This document shows, one piece after another, positions 46,899-54,619 of a stretch of DNA of 64,000 nucleotides; position 1 is the first letter of the stretch, and every line of letters begins with the position of its first letter. The stretch comes from a virus. A program made the position numbers and the translations under genes. Where the stretch lies: positions 20,493 through 84,492 of the IMG/VR virus record IMGVR_UViG_3300042516_003452. The stretch is one strand, 5' to 3'. Under the pieces are notes generated by a model that saw only the letters and a program-made list of their open reading frames with translations, did not search any database and was not told the origin of the DNA.

Positions 46899-47612
46899 AT
46901 GTCCCAAATCACTCAAGTTAAACTAAAGGACCTCAACGTCCTCAAGCTCTACGAGCATTATGCTGCTCTCGAAAAGTCTCTGCCTCTTCTCACTCCTGAA
47001 TCCCGCCAACTGGCAGAAGCTGAGCTGGAAGCATGCGCTCACCTGCGTTCAGAAAAGGTGGACCGCATCTACTACGCCATGGCTGCGCATGAAGATGCCC
47101 TGGAGCGGATCAAGAAAGAAGGGGATCTAATCACCCAGGCCAAGCGGCATCACGAATCCCAACTCCGCTCGCTCAAAAACTTGCTAAGTTACCTGCGTCG
47201 TGTCCTACCCCAGGACTCGAACAAGATCACCGGTCGTAATTACCAGTTCACCCTTGTTAAAAAGAAGGAACTCACAGTCGAAATCTCCACGGACCCGGAG
47301 TTTTGGCACACTAAAGAAAGAGAACTTTATTGCATTACAGAAGAAATCACCACAACCAAACGAGTCGTGTTACGTTCAATGTCAGGAGAAATCCTTGACG
47401 AAAGGATCGAACCCAAAACAACAACTAAAATCGTCCCTAACCTCGATGCCATCCGCAGCGCCTATCAAAGTGGTCAAAAACTACCAGACGGAATCAAAGT
47501 ACAACAAGACTACGCCGTACGCTCAGCCCGAATCTTTGACAAGTCAGGAGTGGACTTGGCTCCATCCGAATATCCAGGAGAGCTTTTACCAGAAGCTGGC
47601 AGCGCCGACTGA
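46899..47612 (+). CDS. Gp157-like (Sipho_Gp157) protein
   Basis: 237 residues from the ATG at 46899. N-terminal helical region with a long coiled coil (EDALERIKKEGDLITQAKRH) and LRSLKNLLSYLRRVLPQ before KITGRNYQFTLVKKKELTVE. This resembles Gp157-type phage proteins that accompany recombination or SSB genes. C-terminal ~70 residues are specific. Activity unknown. Confidence 0.55.
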   Translation: MSQITQVKLKDLNVLKLYEHYAALEKSLPLLTPESRQLAEAELEACAHLRSEKVDRIYYAMAAHEDALERIKKEGDLITQAKRHHESQLRSLKNLLSYLRRVLPQDSNKITGRNYQFTLVKKKELTVEISTDPEFWHTKERELYCITEEITTTKRVVLRSMSGEILDERIEPKTTTKIVPNLDAIRSAYQSGQKLPDGIKVQQDYAVRSARIFDKSGVDLAPSEYPGELLPEAGSAD

Positions 47613-47634
47613 CGGTGATGACGCACGCATTAAG

Positions 47635-47859
47635 ATGAGTTGCCATGAGCATGCACTCAAAGACTTTGATCTCCAGCTGGAGATGAATGGTCTAGAGATG
47701 GACATGCTCACTGATGGTGACGACATTCCTCCCTACAACGAATCCAAGTACGACGACCTAGAGCAAAAGAAACTACGTCTTCTAACTGGTAAACGTTTCC
47801 ATCAGAACGCTGCCAATGCTTATTGGTACTGGATTCAACGGGAAAAATCTGGTAAATAA
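47635..47859 (+). CDS. Hypothetical protein
   Basis: 74 residues from ATG at 47635; HALKDFDLQLEMNGLEMDML, KKLRLLTGKRFHQNAANAYW. The frame is open further upstream but overlaps the Gp157-like gene. No family recognised. Confidence 0.45.
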   Translation: MSCHEHALKDFDLQLEMNGLEMDMLTDGDDIPPYNESKYDDLEQKKLRLLTGKRFHQNAANAYWYWIQREKSGK

Positions 47860-47893
47860 ACTGCAATACAATAAGTAGATACGCAGGAGTTTC

Positions 47894-48157
47894 ATGGGCG
47901 GCGATCCAGTTCTCAATAAGTTGATTGCTGGGTTTACTAGCGATGGAACTCCTTTATCAGCCACTATTGGTTCGAAGATGGAACATGGCGTCGTCATCTT
48001 GACGGCGTCCATGCTTGCCAATGAAAACCTTGCATCTTCTATGGATGCAGAAGAAATGGTTGATGCTGCAATCAACTACTACAACCTGATTCAAGAGCGG
48101 CTTGGTTACTACCAGCAGCATCAGGCTCATTCGTTGGAACGACTGTTAGGACAATGA
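47894..48157 (+). CDS. Hypothetical protein
   Basis: 87 residues: GGDPVLNKLIAGFTSDGTPL, then helices (AEEMVDAAINYYNLIQERLG). No family recognised. Overlaps the next gene by 4 nt. Confidence 0.5.
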   Translation: MGGDPVLNKLIAGFTSDGTPLSATIGSKMEHGVVILTASMLANENLASSMDAEEMVDAAINYYNLIQERLGYYQQHQAHSLERLLGQ

Positions 48158-48549
48158 GTTTTGCTAAAAGATATCTAGAACAATACAATGCAGACACTGC
48201 GTGGAATTCGTTGCGTGGTGGGACTGGTGCTTATGACTACAGCAGCATGCCCGAGTACATCAATACATTCCGTACTATTTATAGCGCAGGTCAAAAACCC
48301 AAGCAGTTTGCAAAGGGTGTTGAAGACATGTCAGGTATTGTTTACGGTTTTCTTGGAAACGCTAGAAAGAATCGAGGCAAGGCTGCGCAGTTTGCTAATG
48401 CATATGATGTTGATTCATTAATGAACAGCGTAGCCACCGGTGGTGGTTTAGAAAGTATTAACAACCTGCCGCAACAACTATTTAAAAATACACTAGCTGG
48501 CAAGTACTCAGGTAACTTCCCCACCTTTGGTGTCAATAGTTTTATCTAA
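48154..48549 (+). CDS. Virion-like hypothetical protein
   Basis: 131 residues; SFAKRYLEQYNADTAWNSLR, EYINTFRTIYSAGQKPKQFA. The end LAGKYSGNFPTFGVNSFI recalls the LAGKYSAFIV end of the minus-strand virion protein 18612-19034, suggesting a structural role. Confidence 0.45.
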   Translation: MSFAKRYLEQYNADTAWNSLRGGTGAYDYSSMPEYINTFRTIYSAGQKPKQFAKGVEDMSGIVYGFLGNARKNRGKAAQFANAYDVDSLMNSVATGGGLESINNLPQQLFKNTLAGKYSGNFPTFGVNSFI

Positions 48550-48584
48550 ATACTGCTAAAGTTTGTAAGCCATACACATAACGG

Positions 48585-48782
48585 ATGGAACCGGTTCCAG
48601 TGCCTAAATTAACCGTGTCATTTGCGGTTGATCTTGAGGTAGAGTACAACTCCTTTGGCGGCAAAACTGCAGACGAAATTGCAGTGGCGCTCCAGGATGA
48701 CCTAGACGATTTATTGTTTGAGGTCAGTCCTTTTGTCAAAGGCGTATTCACATCCTGTACATCGGTTGCATTCAATGACTGA
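48585..48782 (+). CDS. Small beta-rich protein
   Basis: 65 residues: KLTVSFAVDLEVEYNSFGGK, TADEIAVALQDDLDDLLFEV. Compact alpha/beta; no family recognised. Overlaps the next start. Confidence 0.5.
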   Translation: MEPVPVPKLTVSFAVDLEVEYNSFGGKTADEIAVALQDDLDDLLFEVSPFVKGVFTSCTSVAFND

Positions 48783-49050
48783 CGATCTCGCCAAAAAGCT
48801 CAGAACAGCAGGTGCCTTTGATACTCCTTGGTTAAAGGAGCAGCTCCAGAACTGGAACGTATCCAGTGAGCAACGCAAAGCTGATTTCATGGAGCATATG
48901 TACAAATGCTCTGGTCGTACTAATGGTCTGTACACCGGACTGTGGCAAGACTTCTGCGTCCGTGAGGCTGGCCCTATCATGCGTGATCGGTTCTTTGAGA
49001 TGATGGAAGCTGTCCGTCTGTATGAAGAAGGACAACTACAGCCTGCATAA
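48775..49050 (+). CDS. Hypothetical protein
   Basis: 91 residues from ATG at 48775. TDDLAKKLRTAGAFDTPWLK, QRKADFMEHMYKCSGRTNGL, helical. No family recognised. Confidence 0.5.
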   Translation: MTDDLAKKLRTAGAFDTPWLKEQLQNWNVSSEQRKADFMEHMYKCSGRTNGLYTGLWQDFCVREAGPIMRDRFFEMMEAVRLYEEGQLQPA

Positions 49051-49078
49051 AAGGTTTAAAATAAACTGACAAAACTTG

Positions 49079-49107
49079 AAGGACGTGCCATTTTATGGTG
49101 CGTCCTT
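49079..49107 (+). terminator. 13-bp hairpin between genes
   Basis: AAGGACGTGCCAT and ATGGTGCGTCCTT (two G-U pairs) around TTT, followed by TATTTAC and the ATG at 49115. Terminator, attenuator or leader hairpin. Confidence 0.5.
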
Positions 49108-49114
49108 TATTTAC

Positions 49115-49471
49115 ATGGAACATCCTCACGAACCCATTGATGCCATTAACAGCTGGCAAGAGTGGTACAAAAACAATCGCGTTGTCGCATCCTTGAACAA
49201 ACCCTTGGAAAGCAAAGACAGCCGTGAAGAACTACATGACACATCCAAAGCAATTGATTCATGGCTCCAAACATGTACCTATGACGCAATGAAACAAGCA
49301 ACTGATCACTTTGGTGACACCATTGTTGAAGCGTCTGCAACCCTCTCGGCTGATGAGATTTACTCTTGCTTGCTCCAGGCGGTGCAAGAAAATTATGACC
49401 ACACCAAAAAAGAATTTGACAATGCAGCTCGACTCCTTGAACTAATCAAGAACGATGCCAAAACTAACTGA
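49115..49471 (+). CDS. Hypothetical helical protein
   Basis: 118 residues from the ATG at 49115, after the hairpin. DAINSWQEWYKNNRVVASLN, DEIYSCLLQAVQENYDHTKK. No family recognised. Confidence 0.5.
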   Translation: MEHPHEPIDAINSWQEWYKNNRVVASLNKPLESKDSREELHDTSKAIDSWLQTCTYDAMKQATDHFGDTIVEASATLSADEIYSCLLQAVQENYDHTKKEFDNAARLLELIKNDAKTN

Positions 49472-49688
49472 CGACTACCCCACTTGGATCTGCGATGACT
49501 GTGGAACCACGTATGGAAATTGGTACAAGCACGGGTACTACATTGGCCCGCCTCATCGCTGTAGTACTTATCACAACGGAACTTGTGATATTTGTAAAAC
49601 TACTGGCGTTGCTGTAACGGAGCCACGGGACTACGGACATCTCCGTGCAAAGTGGAGGACTGAGATAATAAAGAAAACAGGTCCTTAA
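49455..49688 (+). CDS. Zinc-ribbon protein
   Basis: 77 residues. WICDDCGTTYGNW and CDICKTTGV provide two Cys pairs about 40 residues apart, with intervening His/Cys (PPHRCSTYH). Small zinc-binding protein; such proteins in cyanophages often have a YGHLR-type segment as here. Role unknown. Confidence 0.6.
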   Translation: MPKLTDDYPTWICDDCGTTYGNWYKHGYYIGPPHRCSTYHNGTCDICKTTGVAVTEPRDYGHLRAKWRTEIIKKTGP

Positions 49689-49691
49689 GTC

Positions 49692-51011
49692 ATGCCAGTT
49701 TATAGAGAAGTAGGTGCATCTACGCTGTATGAAGTTGTTAAGGTCCAGACCTGTAGTGGTCAGCCCTTAGAAGTTACAACGGCTAGTGGCAATACAGTTT
49801 ATGTGCAACCTGCAACTACAGCGGGTGATGCATTTGGGCGGCTCCGTACTTCAAGCCCATTAACGCTTTTTGATTCCAGTCATCGTTATGATGACAATGG
49901 ACTATGGGCTACCTCTACTGGAACAGGTGGAACCTATGTGTTCAGTAGCGGTGAAGGCTTGATGAATCTAAATGTAACTACCGCATCAGGTGCGCAGGTC
50001 CTAAGGGAAACCACCAAGGTGTGTTCATATCAGCCAGGGAAATCCCTGCAGATTATGAATACTTTTGTTATGGCTTCTGGTAAAACTAACCTAAGGCAGC
50101 GGGTTGGTTACTACGGAACAGACAACGGTATTTATGTTGAAGTAAGTGGGACTAGTGTTCCTTCTTTTGTTGAACGAAATTCTGTGTCAGGCACTGTTGC
50201 TGAAACACGCGTTCCTCAAACCGAATGGAACATTGACAAACTGGATGGTAATGGTCCTTCTGGTTTCACGCTTGACATCACAAAAGCTCAAATCCATTGG
50301 ATTGATGTGGAATGGCTGGGCCTTGGTACGGTACGTACTGGGTTTGTACTCAACGGACAACTGGTGCATTGCCATTCGTTCCACCACGCAAACTTAATTG
50401 CATCCACTTACATGACAACGGCATCATTGCCGGTGCGTTATGAAATTACAAACCTTGGAACAACAGCAAGCAGCAGCACACTAAAACAAGTTTGTACAAC
50501 CGTTCTTTCGGAAGGTGGTTATGAGCTACGTGGCGCACAATCTTCCGTTGGTACACCCATTGCTTCTCCGCGTGATCTAGCAAACATCTCAACAGATTAT
50601 CCAGTTGTTTCCATCCGCCTTAAGTCAACTCGCCTTGATGCAGTCGTTATCTTGACTGCTATTTCATTGATGGGGATTACCAATAACTCCAACTACAACT
50701 GGAAGGTCATTGTTGGTGGTACAACCAATGGTGGATCATGGACTGAATTAAGTACTGATTCTTCTGTCGAATACAACATCACTGGCACGTCTTACACTCA
50801 AGGAACAGGGCGTGTCTTGGCTGGTGGTTTTGCCACAGGTTCCAACCAGGGGTCAACTGTAATTGACATCTTGAAAGAAGCTTTGTTTAAATTCCAGCTG
50901 GAACGAAATAGTTTTACTGGTGTTGCCACGGAATTAACCTTGGTATGCAGCAGTGCTCAATCTGGGTCTGATGTACTGGCTTCCTTGGACTGGGAAGAAA
51001 TTAGCCGCTGA
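49692..51011 (+). CDS. Virion structural protein (GDAFGRLRTSSP family)
   Basis: 439 residues, beta-rich. The segment AGDAFGRLRTSSPLTLFDSS followed by HRYDDNGLW is a hallmark I recall from structural proteins of marine phages, with repeated Thr/Ser/Gly strands after it. Likely a capsid-attached or tail-fibre-type protein. It lies on the plus strand, apart from the main virion block. Confidence 0.7.
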   Translation: MPVYREVGASTLYEVVKVQTCSGQPLEVTTASGNTVYVQPATTAGDAFGRLRTSSPLTLFDSSHRYDDNGLWATSTGTGGTYVFSSGEGLMNLNVTTASGAQVLRETTKVCSYQPGKSLQIMNTFVMASGKTNLRQRVGYYGTDNGIYVEVSGTSVPSFVERNSVSGTVAETRVPQTEWNIDKLDGNGPSGFTLDITKAQIHWIDVEWLGLGTVRTGFVLNGQLVHCHSFHHANLIASTYMTTASLPVRYEITNLGTTASSSTLKQVCTTVLSEGGYELRGAQSSVGTPIASPRDLANISTDYPVVSIRLKSTRLDAVVILTAISLMGITNNSNYNWKVIVGGTTNGGSWTELSTDSSVEYNITGTSYTQGTGRVLAGGFATGSNQGSTVIDILKEALFKFQLERNSFTGVATELTLVCSSAQSGSDVLASLDWEEISR

Positions 51012-51037
51012 TAAACTAGAACTACTGAGAAAACACC

Positions 51038-51580
51038 ATGTATACTCCTGGCCCCCAAGCAGAGCCTGCACCCGTTGCACAGGTTGCTCCTCAACCACAG
51101 GACAAACCTAAAGCTCCTGGTAAATCAAAGAATGGTGATGTCGGGGCCTTTATCCAGCAGTGCATCTCCCTGTGTTCCTACCTCAAGGAACTTCAGACAC
51201 AATCCCATCTCATTCACCTGAACTACGAGGGGGCTAACTTCCTCGGGGTGCATGCCTTCCTTGGAGATCAATACGAGGCTCATCAAACTCAATTCGATAC
51301 GCTTGCTGAATTCATCAGGTCGATGGACTACCTGATGCCGATGTGCGCCAGGGGATTGGCAGATGCTGGCCCTGGCATCCAGCACGTTACCAGCTACAAG
51401 GGTACCGATCAACTGGCGACGTACTACAAAAACCTGGAAGAGCTGGGCATGAAGACCAAAAAACTGGAGCCCGTTGCTGCCAAGGTAGGTGCCATTGATA
51501 TTCAGAACTACATGGCTGAGTTGTGTGGTCAAGCCTTTAAGGCTGCTTGGTTTGTTAAGGCTACACTGCGGAATGGTTGA
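51038..51580 (+). CDS. dps: Dps-like ferritin
   Basis: 180 residues: a Pro/Ala/Gln-rich tail (~1-33), then a four-helix Dps core. IHLNYEGANFLGVHAFLGDQ and FDTLAEFIR reproduce the ferroxidase spacing of bacterial Dps: H60, H72, D87, E91 (H-x11-H-x14-D-x3-E) with the conserved GANF. It would oxidise Fe(II) with peroxide and may bind DNA through the tail. It is flanked by virion-like genes, so it may be packaged or act late in infection. Confidence 0.8.
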   Translation: MYTPGPQAEPAPVAQVAPQPQDKPKAPGKSKNGDVGAFIQQCISLCSYLKELQTQSHLIHLNYEGANFLGVHAFLGDQYEAHQTQFDTLAEFIRSMDYLMPMCARGLADAGPGIQHVTSYKGTDQLATYYKNLEELGMKTKKLEPVAAKVGAIDIQNYMAELCGQAFKAAWFVKATLRNG

Positions 51581-52455
51581 TGCCAAACGTATTCCAAAAC
51601 TTCCTTAACCAAGTAACTTCTGGTTATAAAGAAGCAGATAAACGTTTGGGTGGGTGGTTGCCAGGTGGTGGTACTGCTTCTCCTTTGACGCGTGCAAAAC
51701 AAAAAGGAGAACAAAAACTTGCTGGCCGTATTGCTGCTCAACAGATGCCGCAATATCCTGGTCAACCAGGGCGATTTGCAAGTCAGGGTCAGTTGTTAAA
51801 TGCTGTACGTGCAACAACAGAAGCAGGTTCTAATCCTTTTTCTCTTTTAATGTCAGATCCAACGGAAACAAAACGTGTTGCAGAATACTACCAACAGAAC
51901 CCAAGCTTGCAAAATCAATATGATTTAAGTACAAACATGTTCTTGCGCTACCTTTCAGGTACTGGTTCAAAAGGATTAGAAATAGCTCCAGATGTTGGTA
52001 AACAGATTTATGCGGATATTCAACAACAAGAAAGAAAATTTGCATCTTCTCCATACCGCGAATCAATAATAAGCGCTAGAACAGGTCCCGCCTCAATTTC
52101 TTATATAAAAGAAAATCTTTTGCAAGGCAATACACCTGTTTATTATGGAGGTCTTTCAGATGCAGTTGCTCCACACAAAGCGCAACTTCCATTTGATGTA
52201 GGTCAGCGTTGGCAACTTCAGAACTCCTTGGGTAGTTTTTGGGCAAAGCCAACAGACACTGGTTACGCCATTGATGATCGTTATAACTTTGTCTATGCTC
52301 CTGCATCAAAAGAAGGCAAAGGCAAGTTGTCTGAATTTAAAATGATTCCCGGAAATATTGCTGACATTGGAAGAAATCTTGTAAGGTCTGGTTACGGAAC
52401 TCCTTATGCAACTAATTTAGAAATTAATCCACAGGGTCAAGTAACTATTCGTTAA
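51580..52455 (+). CDS. Virion-associated hypothetical protein
   Basis: 291 residues from the ATG at 51580. FQNFLNQVTSGYKEADKRLG, QFPxx-type Gln-rich stretches and a beta-rich C-terminal third (DRYNFVYAPASKEGKG). Resembles the minus-strand virion proteins in composition. Coupled to dps. No family recognised. Confidence 0.5.
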   Translation: MPNVFQNFLNQVTSGYKEADKRLGGWLPGGGTASPLTRAKQKGEQKLAGRIAAQQMPQYPGQPGRFASQGQLLNAVRATTEAGSNPFSLLMSDPTETKRVAEYYQQNPSLQNQYDLSTNMFLRYLSGTGSKGLEIAPDVGKQIYADIQQQERKFASSPYRESIISARTGPASISYIKENLLQGNTPVYYGGLSDAVAPHKAQLPFDVGQRWQLQNSLGSFWAKPTDTGYAIDDRYNFVYAPASKEGKGKLSEFKMIPGNIADIGRNLVRSGYGTPYATNLEINPQGQVTIR

Positions 52456-52644
52456 ATGGAATCAAAACCAGCATGCACCATCGAGTTGAACATCAATGCT
52501 CTCCGCATGCTGTACAACATCATTAAAGAAGCACACGAAAAATATCCCCCTGACAAAACGGATACACCGGAGATGGAGATGTTGACTCACATGAAGTCAA
52601 AGCTGTATGCCTGCATGATGGAGTATTTGTTTCAAGAGAACTAA
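52456..52644 (+). CDS. Small helical protein
   Basis: 62 residues: CTIELNINALRMLYNIIKEA, PEMEMLTHMKSKLYACMMEY. Begins directly after the previous stop. Overlaps the HNH gene on the other strand by 122 nt. Confidence 0.5.
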   Translation: MESKPACTIELNINALRMLYNIIKEAHEKYPPDKTDTPEMEMLTHMKSKLYACMMEYLFQEN

Positions 52645-52900
52645 CTTTTTGTTCCCAGTGTTCTAGGCGGTGGCAGTTGCAGCATAACGGAATACATTTG
52701 TTAATTTCCTCCTCAACCCGCTTCCAGGCGTAGCCATGGTTCACCATACTGGAGATGTTGTTATCCTTATCTCCTACGTGGTGAAACTCTAGAACACGGT
52801 GATCATCCAACCCACACTTCTTGCATTGCAAAGTCTGCTTGTACTCCAGCAGCTTCTTTCGATTCTTATTGATACGTTCCTTGGATTGACTCCAGGGCAT
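52523..52900 (-). CDS. HNH endonuclease
   Basis: 125 residues. CKKCGLDDHRVLEFHHVGDK, AWKRVEEEINKCIPLCCNCH and RLEH match the small HNH family common in cyanophages (CxxCG...LxFHHvxDK...ExxKCxxLCxNCHRxxH). The catalytic domain covers residues 24-82. The last ~40 residues run antisense to 52456-52644 and are probably not conserved. Likely a homing nuclease near tRNA-Pro. Confidence 0.8.
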   Translation of the reverse strand: MPWSQSKERINKNRKKLLEYKQTLQCKKCGLDDHRVLEFHHVGDKDNNISSMVNHGYAWKRVEEEINKCIPLCCNCHRLEHWEQKVSSLETNTPSCRHTALTSCESTSPSPVYPFCQGDIFRVLL

Positions 52901-52953
52901 GCATAACTTTTATTCGTTTAATTAATATACGCCATTTATTGAGGTCGTTGATA

Positions 52954-53025
52954 TCGGAGATGTAGGGATCGAACCTACGACCCTCTGCTCCCAAAGCAGA
53001 TGCGCTACCGCTGCGCTAATCCCCG
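52954..53025 (-). tRNA. tRNA-Pro (anticodon UGG)
   Basis: Acceptor CGGGGAT/ATCTCCG (one G-U pair), D-arm GCGC..GCGC, anticodon stem TCTGC/GCAGA with loop TTTGGGA (anticodon TGG), T-arm GTAGG-TTCGATC-CCTAC, discriminator A. No CCA is encoded, unlike the tRNA-Leu. Flanked by two HNH genes. Confidence 0.95.
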
Positions 53026-53103
53026 TAAAGTAGAGGCCTCTTTCCAGACTGTCTGCCTGGCGAGTACCTCATGAGCCCCATCGGAAAGAGAGGGGGAACT
53101 CCA
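53026..53103 (-). other. Structured spacer between tRNA-Pro and HNH gene
   Basis: 78 nt with a long-range CTCTTTCC/GGAAAGAG pairing enclosing CAGAC-T-GTCTG and CTCATGAG. Could be a tRNA-precursor leader or part of the mobile HNH unit. No ORF and no recognisable ribozyme core. Confidence 0.35.
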
Positions 53104-53655
53104 TTATTCTACAGTTTCATTTGGAGTTTTCCAAAAGTAATCATCACATTCACCAAGGCGACCCCATTTTTCTTCCCGATAATCAATATCCTTATTCAAA
53201 AAATCAATAGCATTCTTTAATGTTTGAAGATTATCTTTTGCATGTCCAAGCATTGTGTTGCAACTGTGACACAAGAGTCCCCTGACTTTGCCTGTTTCGT
53301 GACAATGATCTACGCAAAATGTTTTCTTTGGGCTAGGACTGTTTGTTTTACAGATAGCGCAACAACCTTTTTGAAAATCAAGAATTTGATTGTATCTGCC
53401 TTTCGGTAGTCCATATGAACGCAGGCGATCAAGATCGTTAGCGTGTTCTAGATTGTTTTTGCGCCATCTATTGTAATTTTCTTGATGGCGCTTTTTGTTC
53501 TTTCTTGCCCATTCCCGACTGTACTCATTTGTACAAGCACGGCACCAACTATTCAATCCATCTTTGTTTTTCTTTGCTTTGTTAAAAGCGTCTCTAGATT
53601 TAATCGCTAGGCATTTGGTGCATTTTTTCGTTGGGAGTTTGCCAGAAATAGTCAT
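53104..53655 (-). CDS. Endonuclease VII-like HNH homing nuclease carrying a copied C-terminus
   Basis: 183 residues. An N-terminal zinc ribbon (KKCTKCLAIKSRDAFNK, WCRACTNEY) is followed by an endonuclease VII-type domain: CCAICKTN, FCVDHCHETGKVRGLLCHSC and NTMLGHAKDN. The last ~20 residues, KWGRLGECDDYFWKTPNE, are unrelated to the nuclease and copy the end of the neighbouring 229-residue protein. Its start lies inside that protein's last codons. This indicates insertion into the 3' end of the neighbour with duplication of the target's end. Confidence 0.85.
   Translation of the reverse strand: MTISGKLPTKKCTKCLAIKSRDAFNKAKKNKDGLNSWCRACTNEYSREWARKNKKRHQENYNRWRKNNLEHANDLDRLRSYGLPKGRYNQILDFQKGCCAICKTNSPSPKKTFCVDHCHETGKVRGLLCHSCNTMLGHAKDNLQTLKNAIDFLNKDIDYREEKWGRLGECDDYFWKTPNETVE
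53120..53170 (-). repeat. Duplicated 3' end of the target gene, distal copy
   Basis: 51 nt aligning without gaps to 53631-53681 (about 40 of 51 positions identical by hand count). It encodes W-G-R-L-G-E-C-D-D-Y-F-W-K-T-P-N in the frame of the HNH gene. Confidence 0.8.
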
Positions 53656-54289
53656 CGCACTCGCCTAAGCGCCCCCATTTTAACGTTCTTTCGGAGTCAA
53701 AGTATCGAGTTGATACCTTAAAGTCTGGCGTTTTCAGCTCATTGTTGGTGAGCGATGGATCAACCATTCGACAACGATTGTTGGGATAAGCGCCAATTTG
53801 ACCGTTGTCCAAAGCCACAATGTTGTGGGACTTATGCTCGTCAGGAAATTCCGCAAAGTAAAAATCTGGTTCGTTCCTGTGAGGATGGTAGTTGTCAACC
53901 GTAAATAAGTATGTGCCCTTCATTACACCAGCACTACGTGTCATAACTTGAAATTCCATGTTGAAGATCAAGTTCTTCTCAATGACCGTAAGCCCGTGAT
54001 CGAACCCATTCCAGAACTGCAGGTCAGTTAGCTCCAGGTCAGGGGTGGGTACTTGAGGTTTGTCAGGGTAATCCGGATCCCAAGCAAGGAATGCACTGAT
54101 GGGAAGCTTGTCGTAAAGAGCGCCATACTCAGTAAGGTACGTCTCAAAATATAAAGCTCGCCCTGTTAAAGACTTACATGTAACCCAGTAGCCAGGGGTG
54201 TACTCACCATGACCATCTCTCAGGTCACGCAGGTATTCGCGCCGTACCCAAACTTTGACTGGCGGTACATTGGCTACAAGAGTTGTCAC
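53600..54289 (-). CDS. Hypothetical protein, insertion target of the HNH gene
   Basis: 229 residues from a GTG at 54289. KVWVRREYLRDLRDGHGEYT, ALYFETYLTEYGALYDKLP, a beta-rich core, and the end LKWGRLGECDDYFWQTPNE followed by eight residues read from HNH sequence. The ancestral end was probably TPNETVE, now attached to the nuclease. A structured region with a terminator precedes the start. No family recognised. Confidence 0.6.
   Translation of the reverse strand: MTTLVANVPPVKVWVRREYLRDLRDGHGEYTPGYWVTCKSLTGRALYFETYLTEYGALYDKLPISAFLAWDPDYPDKPQVPTPDLELTDLQFWNGFDHGLTVIEKNLIFNMEFQVMTRSAGVMKGTYLFTVDNYHPHRNEPDFYFAEFPDEHKSHNIVALDNGQIGAYPNNRCRMVDPSLTNNELKTPDFKVSTRYFDSERTLKWGRLGECDDYFWQTPNEKMHQMPSD
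53631..53681 (-). repeat. Duplicated 3' end of the target gene, proximal copy
   Basis: Counterpart of 53120-53170, in the frame of the 229-residue gene. Several differences fall at third codon positions, so both copies have been kept as protein. Confidence 0.8.
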
Positions 54290-54317
54290 AAAAAATCCCG
54301 GTGTATCATGCCGGGAT
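54290..54317 (-). terminator. Intrinsic terminator in front of a GTG start
   Basis: ATCCCGG and CCGGGAT around a 9-nt loop, followed by TTTTT on the minus strand. The GTG of the next gene is immediately after the T-run, so readthrough must be allowed if that gene is expressed from upstream. Confidence 0.75.
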
Positions 54318-54415
54318 CATAGCTTCCTTTCACGCTCTTGTGAGCACCACGTTCGTAACGTGGAGGGGTTTTCGACTATTACCCCTAGAGCGGTATTGCT
54401 CCACGTGTCAGCATA
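54290..54415 (-). ncRNA. Structured leader or small RNA upstream of the 229-residue gene
   Basis: 126 nt with successive helices: GAGC/GCTC, AGGGGT/ACCCCT, CCACGTT-ACG-AACGTGG, GCTC-ACAA-GAGC, and a terminator. An extra ACGTGG at 54401-54406 could pair with CCACGT in place of the third hairpin, giving alternative folds. Either a terminated sRNA or a riboswitch-like attenuator. Confidence 0.5.
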
Positions 54416-54619
54416 TCAGGATTTAGTGTCGCGATAGCGTCGGGCAGCACGACCTGCTTTCTTTGCTTTCTCAGTGTTTGGTACGAACTGCTTGCCTTCA
54501 CGACTGGCAGCGCGTTTCTTTTGATCCGTCTCCTGACGTTCTTCTTTTGACAATGAGGCCCAAGCCTTTTCAGGTAGGTAACGCTTGGTATATCCTTTTT
54601 GTATAGCTTTGTCTGCCAT
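54416..54619 (-). CDS. Small basic protein (RYLPEKAW family)
   Basis: 67 residues: KRYLPEKAWASLSKEERQET, then Lys/Arg-rich KAKKAGRAARRYRDT. I recall the pattern R-Y-L-P-x-x-A-W-x-x-L-S from small proteins beside DUF5872-type genes in phages and giant viruses. Possibly DNA-binding. Abuts the next gene. Confidence 0.55.
   Translation of the reverse strand: MADKAIQKGYTKRYLPEKAWASLSKEERQETDQKKRAASREGKQFVPNTEKAKKAGRAARRYRDTKS

Noticed and set aside
52523-52644. C-terminal 40 residues of the 125-residue HNH protein as a functional domain
   Set aside because: They are antisense to a plausible plus-strand gene and follow the complete HNH core; probably readthrough to the next stop.
53026-53103. Hammerhead ribozyme near tRNA-Pro
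   Set aside because: CTCATGAG resembles CTGATGAG but no correctly placed GAAA box or cleavage triplet with three stems can be drawn.
53104-53681. Group I intron or intein around the HNH gene
   Set aside because: The target's end is duplicated, not split, and no intein splice residues are visible at the junctions; a direct-repeat-flanked insertion fits better.
54320-54415. A tRNA or tmRNA in the multi-hairpin region
   Set aside because: No T-arm with GTTCRANTC and no acceptor pairing on either strand.
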